Part shown: piece by piece, positions 51,612-63,740 of the stretch
Position numbering within the stretch: the first letter of the stretch is position 1
Layout: each line of letters opens with the position of its first letter
Assembly (NCBI GenBank): GCA_033675265.1
Contig: JAUJYZ010000473.1
Coordinates: 160,001 to 224,000, forward strand
Direction: 5' to 3'
DNA: 64,000 nt
DNA from: Actinostola sp. cb2023
Lineage: Eukaryota; Cnidaria; Anthozoa; Actiniaria; Actinostolidae
Notes under the pieces: model-generated
What the model was told of the DNA's origin: nothing
Database searches by the model: none
The model's input: the letters and a program-made list of their open reading frames with translations, nothing else
Program-made: the position numbers and the translations under genes

Positions 51612-54600
51612 GGCGGAAGTAGGTGGATATCCTAATAACGGGGTAGAAGTAGGTGGATATCCTAATGACGGGGTAGAGGTAGGTGGATATCGTAATGACG
51701 GGGTAGAAGTAGGTGGATATCCTAATGACGGGGTGGAAGTAGGTGGATATCCTAATAACAGGGTAGAAGTAGGTGGATATTCTAATGACGGGGTAGAAGT
51801 AGGTGGATATCCTAATGACGGGGTAGAAGTAGGTGGACATCCTAATGATGGGGTAGAAGTAGGTGGATATCCTAATGACGGGGTGGAAGTAGGTGGATAT
51901 CCTAATAACAGGGTAGAAGTAGGTGGATATTCTAATGACGGGGTAGAAGTAGGTGGATATCGTAATGACGGGGTGGAGGTAGGTGGATATCCTAATGACG
52001 GGGTGGAGGTAGGTGGATATCCTAATGACGGGGTGGAGGTAGGTGGATATCCTAATGACGGGGTAGAAGTAGATGGATATCCTAATGACATGGTGGAAGT
52101 AGGTGGATATCCTACTTACGGGGTAGAAGTAGATGGATATCCTAATGACGGGGTAGAAGTAGATGGATATATCCTAATGACATGGTGGAGGTAGGTGGAT
52201 ATCCTAATGACGGGGTAGAAGTAGGTGGATATCCTAATGACGGGGTAGAGGTAGATGGACATCCTAGTGACGGGGTAGAAGTAGGTGGACATCCTAATGA
52301 CGGGGTGGAGGTAGGTGGATATCCTAATGACGGGGTGGAAGTAGGTGGATATCCTAATGGATATCCTAATGACGGGGTAGAAGTAGGTGGATATCCTAAT
52401 GACGGGGTAGGGGATATCCTAATGACGGGGTAGTAGGTGGATATTCTAATGACGGGGTAGAAGTAGGTGGATATCCTAATGACGGGGTGGAGGTAGGTGG
52501 ATATCCTAATGACGGGGTGGAGGTAGGTGGATATCCTAATGACGGGGTGGAGGTAGGTGGATATCCTAATGACGGGGTAGAAGTAGATGGATATCCTAAT
52601 GACAGGGTGGAAGTAGGTGGATATCCTACTTACGGGGTAGAAGTAGATGGATATCCTAATGACGGGGTAGAAGTAGATGGATATCCTAATGACATGGTGG
52701 AGGTAGGTGGATATCCTAATGACGGGGTAGAAGTAGGTGGATATCCTAATGACGGGGTAGAGGTAGATGGACATCCTAGTGACGGGGTAGAAGTAGGTGG
52801 ACATCCTAATGACGGGGTAGAAGTAGGTGGATATCCTAATGACGGCGTGGAGGTAGGTGGATATCCTAATGACGGGGTAAGGTGTGGATATCCTATGACG
52901 GGGTAGAAGTAGGTGGATATCCTAATGACGGGGGGTAGAAGTAGGTGGATATCCTAATGACGGGGTAGAAGTAGGTGGATATCCTAATGACGGGGTGGAA
53001 GTAGGTGGATATCCTAATGAGTAGGGTGGATATCCTAATGACGGGTGGAAGTAGGTCCTCCTAATGACGGGGTGGAGGTAGGTGGATATCCTAATGACGG
53101 GGTGGAGGTAGGTAGGTGGATATCCTAATGACGGGGGTAGGTGGTAGGTAGGTAGGTGGATCCTAATGACCTAATGAAGTAGGTGGATATCCTAATGAGA
53201 AGATATCCTAGGTGGATATCCTAATGACGGGGTGGAAGTAGGTGGATATCCTAATAACAGGGTAGAAGTAGGTGGATAACCTAATGACGGGGTAGAAGTA
53301 GGTGGATATCCTAATGACGGGGTGGAGGTAGGTGGATATCCTAAAGACGGGGTGGAGGTAGGTGGATATCCTAATGACGGGGTGGAGGTAGGTGGATATT
53401 CTAATGACGGGGTAGAAGTAGATGGATATCCTAATGACGGGGAAGAAGTAGGTGGACATCCTAATGACAGGGTGGAAGTAGGTGGATATCCTAATTACGG
53501 GGTAGAAGTAGGTGGATATCCTAATGACGGGGTGGAGGTAGGTGGATAACCCAATGACGGGGTGGAGGTAGGTGGACATCCTAATGACGGGGTGGAGGTA
53601 GGTGGATATCCTAATGACGGGGTGGAGGTAGGTGGATATCCTAATGACGGGGTGGAGGTAGGTGCATATCCTAATGACATGGTGGAGGTAGGTGGATATC
53701 GTAATGACGGGGTAGAAGTAGGTGGATATCCTAATGACGGGGTGGAGGTAGGTGGATATCCTAATGACGGGGTGGAGGTAGGTGGATATTCTAATGACGG
53801 GGTAGAAGTAGGTGGATATCCTAATGACGGGGTAGAAGTAGGTGGACATCCTAATGACGGGGTAGAAGAAGTAGGTATATATCCTATTGACGGGGTGGAG
53901 GTAGGTGGATATCCTAATGACGGGGTGGAGGTAGGTGGATATTCTAATGACGGGGTAGCAGTAGGTGGATATCCTAATGACGGGGTAGAAGTAGGTGGAC
54001 ATCCTAATGACGGGGGGGTAGAAGTAGGTGTATATCCTAATGACGGGATGGAGGTAGGTGGATATCCTAATGACGGGGTGGAGGTAGGTGGATATCCTAA
54101 TGACGGGGTGGAGATAGGTGGACATCCTAATGACGGGGTAGAAGTAGGTGGACATCCTAATGACGGGGTGGAGGTAGGTGGATATCCTAATGACGGGGAG
54201 GAGGTAGGTGGATATCCTAATGACGGGGTGGAGGTAGGTGGATATCCTAATGACGGGGTAGAAGTAGGTGGATATCCTAATGACGGGGTGGAGGTAGGTG
54301 GATATCCTAATGACGGGGTAGAGGTAGGTGGACATCCTAATGACGGGATGGAGGTAGGTGGATATCCTAATGACGGGGTGGAGGTAGGTGGATATTCTAA
54401 TGACGGGGTAGAAGTAGGTGGATATCCTAATGACGGGGTAGAAGTAAGTGGACATCCTAATGACGGGGTAGAAGTAGGTGGATATCCTAATGACGGGGTG
54501 GAGGTAGGTGGATATCCTAATGACGGGGTGGAGGTAGGTGGATATCCTAATGACGGGGTGGAGGTAGGTGGATATCCTAATGACGGGGTGGAGATAGGTG

Positions 54601-56712
54601 GATATCCTAATTACGGGGTAGAAGTAGATGGATATCCTAATGACATGGTGGAGGTAGGTGGATATCCTAATGACGGGGTAGAACTAGGTGGATATATCCT
54701 AATGACGGGGTGGAGGTAGGTGGATATCCTAATGACGGGGTAGAAGTTGATGGATATCCTAATGACATGGTGGAGGTAGGTGGATATCCTAATGACGGGG
54801 TAGAAGTAGGTGGATATCCTAATGACGGGGTAGAAGTAGGTGGATATCCTAATGACGGGGTGGAGTTAGGTGGACATCCTAATGACGGGGTGGAACTAGG
54901 TTTATATCCTAATGACGGGGTGGAGGTAGGTGGATATCCTAATGACGGGGTGGAGGTAGGTGGATATCCTAATGACGGGGTAGAAGTAGGTGGATATCCT
55001 AATGGGGTGGAGATAGGTGGATATCCTAATGACGGGGTAGAAGTAGGTATGGATATCCTAATGACGGGGTGGAGGTAGGTGGATATCCTAATGACGGGGT
55101 GGAGGTAGGTGGATATCCTAATGACGGGGTGGAGGTAGGTGGATATCCTAATGACGGGGTAGAAGTAGGTGGATATCCTAATGACATGGTGGAGGTAGGT
55201 GGATATCCTAATGACGGGGGGTAGGTGGAAGTATAGGTGGTGGATATCCTAATGACGGGGTGGAGGTAGGTGGACATCCTAATGACGGGGTGGAGGTAGG
55301 TGGACATCTTAATGACGGGGTGGAACTAGGTTTATATCCTAATGACGGGGTGGAGGTAGGTGGATATTCTAATGACGGGATGGAGGTAGGTGGATATCGT
55401 AATGACGGGGTAGAAGTAGATGGATATCCTAATGACATGGTGGAGGTAGGTGGATATCCTAATGACGGGGTAGAAGTAGGTGGATATCCTAATGACGGGG
55501 TGGAGGTAGGTGGACATCCTAATGACGGGGTGGAGGTAGGTGGATATCCTAATGACGGGGTGGAGATAGGTGGATATCCTAATGACGGGTTAGAAGTAGA
55601 TGGATATCCTAATGACATGGTGGAGGTAGGTGGATATCCTAATGACGGGGTAGAAGTAGGTGGATATCCTAATGACGGGGTGGAGGTAGGTGGATATCCT
55701 AATGACGGGGTAGAAGTAGATGGATATCCTAATGACATGGTGGAGGTAGGTGGATATCCTAATGACGGGGTAGAAGTAGGTGGATATCCTAATGACGGGG
55801 TGGAGGTAGGTGGACATCCTAATGACGACGGGGTGGAACTAGGTTTATATCCTAATGACGGGGTGGAGGTAGGTGGATATTCTAATGACGGGATGGAGGT
55901 AGGTGGATATCGTAATGACGGGGTAGAAGTAGATGGATATCCTAATGACATGGTGGAGGTAGGTGGATATCCTAATGACGGGGTAGAAGTAGGTGGATAT
56001 CCTAATGACGGGGTGGAGGTAGGTGGACATCCTAATGACGGGGTGGAGGTAGGTGGATATCCTAATGACGGGGTGGAGATAGGTGGATATCCTAATGACG
56101 GGTTAGAAGTAGATGGATATCCTAATGACATGGTGGAGGTAGGTGGATATCCTAATGACGGGGTAGAAGTAGGTGGATATCCTAATGACGGGGTGGAGGT
56201 AGGTGGATATCCTAATGACGGGGTAGAAGTAGATGGATATCCTAATGACATGGTGGAGGTAGGTGGATATCCTAATGACGGGGTAGAAGTAGGTGGATAT
56301 CCTAATGACGGGGTGGAGTTAGGTGGACATCCTAATGACGGGGTGGAGGTAGGTGGACATCCTAATGACGGGGTGGAACTAGGTTTATATCCTAATGACG
56401 GGGTGGAGGTAGGTGGATATTCTAATGACGGGATGGAGGTAGGTTTATATCGTAATGACGGGGTAGAAGTAGATGGATATCCTAATGACATGATGGAGGT
56501 AGGTGGATATCCTAATGACGGGGTAGAAGTAGGTGGATATCCTAATGACGGGGTGGAGGTAGGTGGACATCCTAATGACGGAGTGGAGGTAGGTGGATAT
56601 CCTAATGACGGGGTGGAGGTAGGTGGATATTGTAATGACGGAGTGGAGGTAGGTGGATATCCTAATGACGGGGTGGAGGTAGGTGGATATTCTAATGACG
56701 GGGTAGAAGTAA
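51612..56712 (+). repeat. 30-bp minisatellite, about 170 copies, 5.1 kb
   Basis: Unit GGTGGATATCCTAATGACGG followed by GGTRGARGTA. Because 30 is a multiple of 3, it stays open in one plus frame (a ten-residue VEVGGYPNDG-type repeat) and two minus frames. This is arithmetic and not evidence of a protein. Part 52865-53215 is irregular. Parts from about 54700 to 56500 show a higher-order repeat of 17-18 units marked by TGGAACTAGGTTTATATCC at 54891, 55321, 55834 and 56374. Confidence 0.97.
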
Positions 56713-57228
56713 CTTGTCTTCTTTAGCAAACGTTTTCGATCATTCGATCATCATCAGGTTCAATTCAGGTTCAATTATCTTCTTTAATGTTATAGGTTTT
56801 TCTTCAAAGTAGAAACCAAACCAAAGTAGTAAAGAGGTTGAGGTAAGAAGTAGTGATCTCGTTATCAACATTGTTTACCCGGCAAGATATATTCATTTTG
56901 AAATCACTGCAATCCTGCAATCTGATTGGATAAAAATAGTGTGATTAAAAGTATTAATCGCACTAATTTGGATCATTAATTGCATCATATTTTTTATATT
57001 TTATATTTTCGCACAGAAACTCTAATTTTATTAAACCCAAAGGATTCTTCATAAAAAGTAATTTAGAATTTAGAATGAATTTTTAGGCATCAAACTTGTT
57101 CTTATTATTGCAACATACCACCTAAATATAAAGAGTGTGTTTGAAAAGATTTCAAAATGAATATGATTAATAGGTAATTGAACTCAGTTCGTGTCCTGCA
57201 ATTTTGGTCTGAAATCATACTTGCTCGT
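56713..57228. other. no gene seen
   Basis: AT-rich noncoding sequence between the minisatellite and the DIRS element. Short GATCATTCGATCATC-type repeat near 56735. Confidence 0.4.
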
Positions 57229-57694
57229 AATAGGCGACTTGCACTAAGACCCCAACCCCCTTAGATCGAACAGCAGTGTCATAATGAACTCCAGAAATGA
57301 GAAGAGCACCTCGAAATTAGTAAAAGGGCGAAGTTTCAGGGCATAATGTCTGACATAGGAGAAATGGAAATAAAATTAGTTTTATACTAATTTATTCAAG
57401 AATGCAATAAATTCTAGTTAATTGACAACTCTTATTGTGACGTGAGTTTGAGCTGAGGCGTATTTCCGGTCCATATATTGTATCACTACCCACGTGGTCT
57501 ATGTCGTCCAATAGAAATCTCCCTTAGAATTACCATGACATGTTTTCTTGCATGCTCGTTCATTCCTGTGTTTCTAACCACACAGTCTGAAGTTTTAAAA
57601 ATTAGCTGAAAGTGCTGCTGTTCGCTCCGTTCATTTCTAAGTCCAGTAAAGTCCAGGCTATACGTCGTACCTGTGATTACAAGACACCGTAAGG

Positions 57695-58348
57695 ATGCCG
57701 CCTACTCGGCGCGTTCGCCGTGTTCAGGCGCAGCGAATTGAGTCTGAAAGTACTATGTCAACAAACGAAGGGAGTGAAGCTCAAATCCCCGAATCCAACG
57801 AGTTGGACATGGTAACGATAAACGATTTACGTACTTTGTGTAGAAAACACGGACTCGCGTCGTATGGAAGTCGAGTCGTCTTAAAAAACCGACTAATTCA
57901 AGCCCGGCAAAGCCAAAACAGCACGAATATGACATCTGATTCGCCCTCAATTCAAGATGGCATCGACCTCGTGGCGAGTCAAGATAACACAAGTTCGCTA
58001 CTGAGCCCCGAGCAGCTAGCCCAGGTCCAGTCGCTAGTTGAACAATCGATTAATGGGGCCATCGAAAAAGCTGCACAAGCTGCTGCCCAAGCTGCAGTTA
58101 ACGCGTTCACGTCAAGCCCCAACGTTACGGCGACAACCACCACTACACCACCACATGACAGTGTAAACACAGCGTTCAACATAGCAGACTCTTCGCTCGA
58201 CCAGCTCCAGGCAGCCATTGGATTTGGGACAAGCGCTCCCATATCGACCATAGGAACCATCGCTGCCGTGGGAACCATAGCTGCTGAAGATTCTGTACAC
58301 GAACTGCCGTCAAAACTGGTTAAGGAAGCCCTTTATGGAACTATCTAG
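57695..58348 (+). pseudogene. DIRS ORF1, SAP-domain part
   Basis: 217 codons. Arg-rich start (PPTRRVRRVQAQR), a SAP DNA-binding motif at about residues 38-70 (TINDLRTLCRKHGL, VLKNRLIQARQ), then an Ala/Gln/Thr-rich low-complexity region. The last codons overlap the next frame, whose sequence continues the same domain (LVKEAL then SRLIPKNF), so the stop at 58346 comes from an indel near 58330. Probably the N-terminal part of a Gag-like nucleocapsid protein. Confidence 0.65.
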
Positions 58349-58990
58349 ATTGATACCTAAGAACTTTAACATATTGGGTAATAATGATGAGCCTTTGATA
58401 TTAACCGTGGATAACTCGGTCATAAAAGTAAGCCACTCGAACAAAACAACGTCCATAACTAATATAGATGAGTGGACATCAGCTTTCTCCGCTTACATGA
58501 GCGTAATTATCAACAAAAGCCCAGAGAGAGCTGCCGAGCTAATAGAATACATGTCATTAATCCGCTATGCAGCCAAATACCATCAGGGTTTGGGGTGGTG
58601 CGTATACGACATCAAGTTTCGGCAAAAAGCAGCCAGCAAAAAATCCCTAAAATGGTCCATCATTGACAGCCAGCTATGGCTTAAAACCTTTACCGTGTCT
58701 CCTGCACGCATGAAGGAAGAGATTGTTTTTTCCAATCAGAACCCTCCTCGGCAGGTACACGAGGGAATGATAACCGTACATTTGTACCTGCCACAACTAT
58801 AATAAGGGATTCAACTGTGCCAGAACCCCTTGTATGTTTGCACATAAATGCAATAGATCAGGATGTGGAAAAGACCACCCTGGGTATAAGTGCCCAAGCC
58901 AGCCTGCTGACTCAGAACGGTCCAGTGAGTCCAGCAGTAACAGCTCCCACAGAGCTGACAAATACTCCCCTAAGCACCGGCGCGATAAGT
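58335..58990 (+). pseudogene. DIRS Gag-like protein with Cys/His cluster
   Basis: The frame 58335-58802 gives a helical domain (EWTSAFSAYMSVI, GLGWCVYDIKFRQKAA, SQLWLKTF) typical of DIRS Gag regions. From 58810 a shifted frame holds a Cys/His-rich zinc-knuckle-like cluster (CMFAHKC, CGKDHPGYKC) and a Ser-rich tail to about 58990. A frame break lies near 58800. Confidence 0.65.
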
Positions 58991-59165
58991 AAACATAGTG
59001 GGACTGTTACCCCAGTAAATGTTGTGTCTTTAAAATCGGGACTTTCTGGTCATCCCAACCAATTATTTGTTGATAAGTTATGTTCTGAGCTGACTGAGGG
59101 GGGCACGAATTGGTTATTCTGGTCCGCGGTCCCCACGTTTTTCCAAAAATCTTCCTACTGCATCT

Positions 59166-60116
59166 GAAAACCCCACTATAGTATCCAATAACATAGCCGA
59201 AGAGGTTAAAAAAGGACGGACAGCTGGTCCTTTTCAATCCCCTCCTTTTGAGAATTTCCAGGTTTCACCCATTGGCCTTGTTCCTAAGAAACACTCAGAA
59301 AAATTTCGTACAATCTTTCATTTATCCTTCCCAAAATCCGGAACATCAAGCGTTAATTATTTTATTGATAAAGATTATTTTTCTCTTCAATACATCACTA
59401 TTGACAACGCGATTGAAGCCATTCAAACATTCGGCAAAAATTGTTTCATGGCAAAAACTGATATTGAGTCTGCATTCAGACAATTCCCAGTTCACCCAGA
59501 TGATTGGGAGCTCTTAGGAATGTATTGGAATCAGCAATACTATTTTGACAAAGTTCTCCCCTTTGGCCTTCGTAGCGCACCTTTCATTTTTAACCAACTA
59601 GCAGATGCAATTGAATGGATATTGCAGAACAAGTGTGCAATATCCTTTGTCTGTCACATGTTAGATGATTTTCTCATTATAGAGCCCAGTAGTTCAGCTG
59701 ATCCTCGCGAGTCCATCTGTAGAACTAGTTTATCCAGTATGCTCATGACCTTCAAAAACCTAAATGTCCCTATCTCACTCCCAAAAACTGAGGGTCCTTC
59801 TCAAGTCATTCAGTTCATGGGAATTATCCTAGATACCAATTCCATGGAGGCTAGGTTACCACAGGATAAGGTAGAACGGATTCAAACTGCACTCGATTCC
59901 TTTCAAAATAGAAAGTCGGCTACACTTCAGGAACTTCAGTCTTTGATAGGAACACTGAATTTTGCCTGCAAGGTTATCTTGCCAGGCCGACCTTTCCTCC
60001 AGCGCATGATCCACCTCACGCGAGGCGTCTCAAAACCTCATCATCACATAAAGCTGAACTCTGAACAACTCTCATTGAAATGTGGAAACTCTTTGTTATT
60101 CAGTGGAATGGTGTAG
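59166..60116 (+). pseudogene. DIRS reverse transcriptase
   Basis: One open frame (about 315 codons) without an early ATG. RT motifs in order: SPIGLVPKK, FRTIFHLSFP, AKTDIESAFRQFPV (first catalytic Asp), VLPFGLRSAPFIFNQ, CHMLDDFLII (the catalytic pair LDD, where many RTs have YxDD), FMGIILD, and the thumb region LQELQSLIGTLNFAC. Ends near the RT/RNase H border with a frameshift at about 60090. Confidence 0.85.
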
Positions 60117-60290
60117 GCATGTTTATGTCTCAACACTGGGACAATTCCGATTCTCTGTCCCTCTTTTTTCTGTTTCAAAGCCAATGGCTACCGTGCCAAC
60201 AGCTAAGCCAGCCAGGCATAAGCATTCTCTGGCAAGAGCTATTTGCAATTAATATTGCATGCCACTTATGGGGTCCCCTATGGACATCGA
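60080..60290 (+). pseudogene. DIRS RNase H remnant
   Basis: Short shifted frames with MSQHWDNSDSLSLF, then QWLPCQQLSQPG and ILWQELFAINIACHLWG, which match the order of a DIRS RNase H domain, but the segment holding the first catalytic residues is missing. The piece runs directly into the recombinase domain, so part of the element is deleted here. Confidence 0.55.
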
Positions 60291-61071
60291 AACGCATATG
60301 GTATAGCATGGTACAATCAAAAACTACCTATCAGCACAGCAGTAAAACACTATCATTCAAGCAATGGTCATGCTCTTGCACTAAAAACCTTTCTACGCCT
60401 CCAACTTGTTCTTCGAGGAATAAAACGGGTGCAAGGCACACATACTAAAGTACGCAGGCCTATCACATTGTCCATACTTCATCTTTTCTACTGTCTTCTT
60501 AATATTGAGCATACCAATAACAAGGATTCCCTTATGTTATGGGCGGCAATGACTCTAGCTTTCTTTGGCTTCTTGCGCATAGGTGAACTTACATGTAATT
60601 CAGCTTTCAATGAAAATCACCATCTCATGGTAAGGGATATATACCTTTTGCCTAATGGTTCACCCCAGTACATGTTAGTCAGGATAAAGGCATCTAAAAC
60701 CGACCCATTCCGTCAAGGGCAGACTATTTTGGTAGGGAAGTCAAATTCACAACTTTGTCCAGTGTCAGCAATGCTTGCATACCTAGCCGTAATACAATCC
60801 AACCTAGAACCGGGTCCAATTTTCAGATATGAAGCTGGCACCTTTCTCACCCGGGAAAAACTCAAGGGAAACTCGTTTATTAATCTCCATGGGGGGTCTA
60901 AACTCAAGTGAGTATGCCGGGCATAGTTTTCGTATAGGCGCAGCCACTTCCGCAGCTGCAGCCAACCTCCCACCATGGCTTATAAAAGTGTTAGGCCGGT
61001 GGTCTTCAGATTGTTTTGAAAGATACATAAAAAACCCTGTTTCTATTCTGGCACAGGTTTCACAGGATTAA
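60243..61071 (+). pseudogene. DIRS tyrosine recombinase
   Basis: The frame 60243-60911 gives the core-binding and first catalytic part (FFGFLRIGELT with the first Arg; LVRIKASKTDPFRQG; CPVSAMLAYL). A one-step shift near 60890-60905 leads to AGHSFRIGAATSAA (His-x-x-Arg), GRWSSDCFERYI (Trp at the His/Trp site, Tyr nucleophile) and a stop at 61071. All R-H-R-(H/W)-Y positions are visible, so only the frameshift and the N-terminal deletion disable it. Confidence 0.85.
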
Positions 61072-61536
61072 CAAAATAGACTCTAGTAGAACATGTTTTT
61101 AAAAGGGGCTCGTCAATGGGGGAATGCTTTGCATTTTTGGGAATGAAGTGCTCTTTTTGTCACACTTTCGCCCCCATAGACTCCATTTTTGGAGGCTAAC
61201 TCCCTCCAGTTAATACTGCTTGGACCTACATTTAGGTTAGAGGAGGCCCAACTCCCTCCAATAAGAGAGGAGGCCCTACTCCCTCCTCTCTACCCAGGAG
61301 TACATTCACGTGGGTGCATGCAGAGGCCCAACTCCCTCCTCCATCCACCGTCTGTGTCCTCCTGGGCCGTAGGCTTTATTTCTCACATTAATGATCCAGC
61401 AGTACTGGGGCATAAAAAATTGAATCACTGAGCATTTCATTACTCACTTCCCCATTGAAAGCCACAAACAAGTTGTTGTTACTGTCTCTACTATTTAATG
61501 ATTATATTAGGATATGATTACCAAAAGAGGAGGTCA

Positions 61537-61616
61537 ATTAACTAAGATTTTGTTTGGAAAATGCATTGGATGGCATGGCTCTTGCCATCCAACGCATTTT
61601 CCAAACAAAATCTTAG
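61537..61616. repeat. palindrome near the right end of DIRS
   Basis: CTAAGATTTTGTTTGGAAAA and its inverse around GATGGCATGGCTCTTGCCATC. DIRS elements carry an internal complementary region next to the right end, which this could be; or it may be an unrelated hairpin. Confidence 0.7.
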
Positions 61617-61792
61617 AAAACGATCGATTTTATTTTTTTAGTCATTTCTCCTGTGTCAAACATTATGCGCTGAAACGTCGCCCTTTTACTAATTTCGAGC
61701 TGCTCTTTTCATTTCTGGAGTTCATTTTGACATTGCTGTTCGTTTTATGGGAGTTAGGGTCACGTGACCTCTTAGTGCAAGTCGCCTATTAA

Positions 61793-62739
61793 CATCCCTC
61801 TACGCTGTCGTGCAATTTTGGAATCACTCGTATGATTTCCGACCAAATTGTACTCCACTCAGTTCTATTGCCAAACGGGTTTTTCAAAAACCCATTTTAA
61901 AATTTCTGATGGCTTTGCTCGCATCAGCCAAAACAGCTATTTACCTGAAATACACACAAATATTCATCAATCTAAACCTCATTAATAATGCATGATCAAT
62001 TGAAGGGGTGGCTGGAAAAACGTGCCAGGTCACTTTTGATGACTTTTTTCAACTTCTCTCAAAACGGTCTAAATTTGCATGAACAGGCTCATGTAAGCCT
62101 AAATATCAATGCTTGGGTGTTTTTATAGCGATCAGAATTGAAAAACCCTTGATTTCCTACCATAGAAACGGCCCGGCTTCGCTTGACAACGGCCGTGAAT
62201 GTATATGCTTGAATTGAATGGAATTGAATGGACTATTGAATTGAATTGAATGGACTATTGAATTGAATTGAATTGAATTAACATTTTTGACTGTTTGTGT
62301 TTTCAAGCAGAAAATCAAATCTAATTAAGACCATGTTAGCGTCAATGAAAGCATTTCGTAGTATATTTCTGCATTTTTAAAAGTTTTTTCAAGTCATAAG
62401 ATGTTTGACCTTGTTCACGTGTTCACCGTCGCTTTGATTTGCAGTTATGCGTGATTTATACCGGCGATATAATCGTCAACATAAGCGTGATTCACCGTCG
62501 CTTTGATTTGCAGTTTTGCTGTGATACCAGCGCTGATATAATCGTCAACATAAGCCACAGGCAGCCCAACCATTGCTTTTGAGGCTATTTCAAAATAATA
62601 AATACAAATATTTTATATTAAGTGCCGTCGTAGATTGCCGTCGCGGACGTCAACGTTCGTTTAGAGCCGTTATTCGTCAGTGCGCTCGCTGTCGTCCTCA
62701 CGTTTCCCTCCTTGAATTTTCTCGTGCGTAAAGGTGATG
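61793..62739. other. no gene; short repeats
   Basis: Noncoding. (GAATT)n-type tract at 62210-62280, then a tandem pair of about 65 bp at 62424-62487 and 62488-62554 (CGTCGCTTTGATTTGCAGTT, TAATCGTCAACATAA) that recurs once at 63768-63832. Split motif at 62556. Confidence 0.6.
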
Positions 62740-63200
62740 TTACACGGGACGATTTGCAGCGACGATTTATCGCGCAACATTCTGTCAATTTTTAATGTAT
62801 GTTACACGAGCCAACTTTTCGCGCAACATTGGTTCGAAATGGCATGGTAACATGCATGTTACACGGGACGCTTTTTAGCGCAACATCTCGTAAGTAAGTA
62901 AACCAAGCGTGCGCTCGATGGCGTAACTACTGACGTCAGTAGCGCGCGCACTTCACTCGCTAAAATGTTATTCAAAAACACAACAGAATCCTTAACTTTC
63001 TTGCCATTTTGTTCACCATTCTTCTTTTTTGATCAAAAATCCATAGTTTCTATACAATAAAGCAAGTACAACAGCTTTTTCCGTGCTGCACTCTCGCCAG
63101 TTTGGTTGTTTACGTCGCCTCGCTTTCAAGTAGAGCAGCGAAATGGTTCCTGGGAAGATGTTGCGCCAAACATCGACGGCGCACGTGTTACACGAGTCAA
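62740..63200. repeat. TTACACGGGACG repeat region
   Basis: Three spaced copies of a TGTTACACGRG module followed by CGCGCAACAT-type sequence (62745, 62806, 62866) and an inverted-sense GTGTTACACGAG at 63184. It appears to be a MITE or tandemly decayed repeat. No gene: frames 63013-63324 lack domains. Confidence 0.5.
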
Positions 63201-63239
63201 CTTGTCCAATATTTGTCATTTAGCGTTGCGAGTTTTGCA

Positions 63240-63560
63240 TTTTGATTATGCGCGCGCGGGGCTCATCAGTAAATTGGGATTCCTGTGGTTCACGCTGACG
63301 TTTTTGCGGTTATCCACAATATGATAGCGCGGGCTCATAAACAAAGAAAACGTAACGCCACTAATAAAATGACTTTATTTAGGCAGCCATATTTATTCAG
63401 TATTGATGAGCCCGCGCTATCTTATTATGGAAAACCTCAAAAACGTCAGCATTAGCCACAGGAATCCCAATATACTGATGAGCCCGCGCGCGCAATAACC
63501 AAAAACCGCAAAACGCGTCACCACAGGCAGCCCAGTTTCTGCCGTGCTCCCTTGCGTAAG
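63240..63560. repeat. second copy of the 4828-5136 palindromic family
   Basis: Shares CTGACGTTTTTGCGGTT, ATGATAGCGCGGGCTCAT and CAGTTTCTGCCGTGCTCCCT with 4828-5136. Split motifs at 63275, 63457 and 63522. The centre differs from the first copy. Confidence 0.75.
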
Positions 63561-63574
63561 GTCCCTGGGCGTAT

Positions 63575-63740
63575 CATGGACCGATGTGCGGTGCACTTCT
63601 CTGGTGCACTTTTTCCGTGAGCCGAAGTCGTCGCACGCTACATGCCCGTGGGGGTACCCAGGGTGAAGTCGCTGAAGTTTTGAAAAATGGTGGAGAAGTT
63701 CAAGAAGCAAAACATGATTTTTTCGGTGTAAGCGTTTGGA
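63575..63740. mobile_element. truncated copy of element G end
   Basis: GGACCGATGTGCGGTGCACT, TGCACTTTTTCCGTGAGCCG and GGTACCCAGGGTGAAG join the two ends of the G family with no interior, so this is a solo or deleted copy. The remaining bases to 64000 hold a 65-bp repeat (63768-63832) and nothing else I recognise. Confidence 0.6.

Larger units (their letters stand above)
57229..61792 (+). mobile_element. DIRS-type retrotransposon, decayed
   Basis: Inverted terminal repeats of about 145-165 bp: 57229-57373 (AATAGGCGACTTGCACTAAG, GAACTCCAGAAATGA, AAATTAGTAAAAGGGCG) and the inverse at 61627-61792. Between them in order: SAP-domain protein, Gag-like protein with a CCHC-like cluster, reverse transcriptase, RNase H remnant, tyrosine recombinase. 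RT plus tyrosine recombinase instead of a DDE integrase, with inverted ends, defines DIRS elements. At least four frame breaks and a probable deletion between RNase H and recombinase make it inactive. Confidence 0.85.

Noticed and set aside
51591..56729. Many overlapping long open frames on both strands
   Set aside because: All are readings of the 30-bp minisatellite. Coding on both strands at once with ten-residue periodicity is a repeat artefact.
59007..59517. Frames upstream of and overlapping the RT start
   Set aside because: They are out of phase with the RT motifs that run continuously from about 59166.
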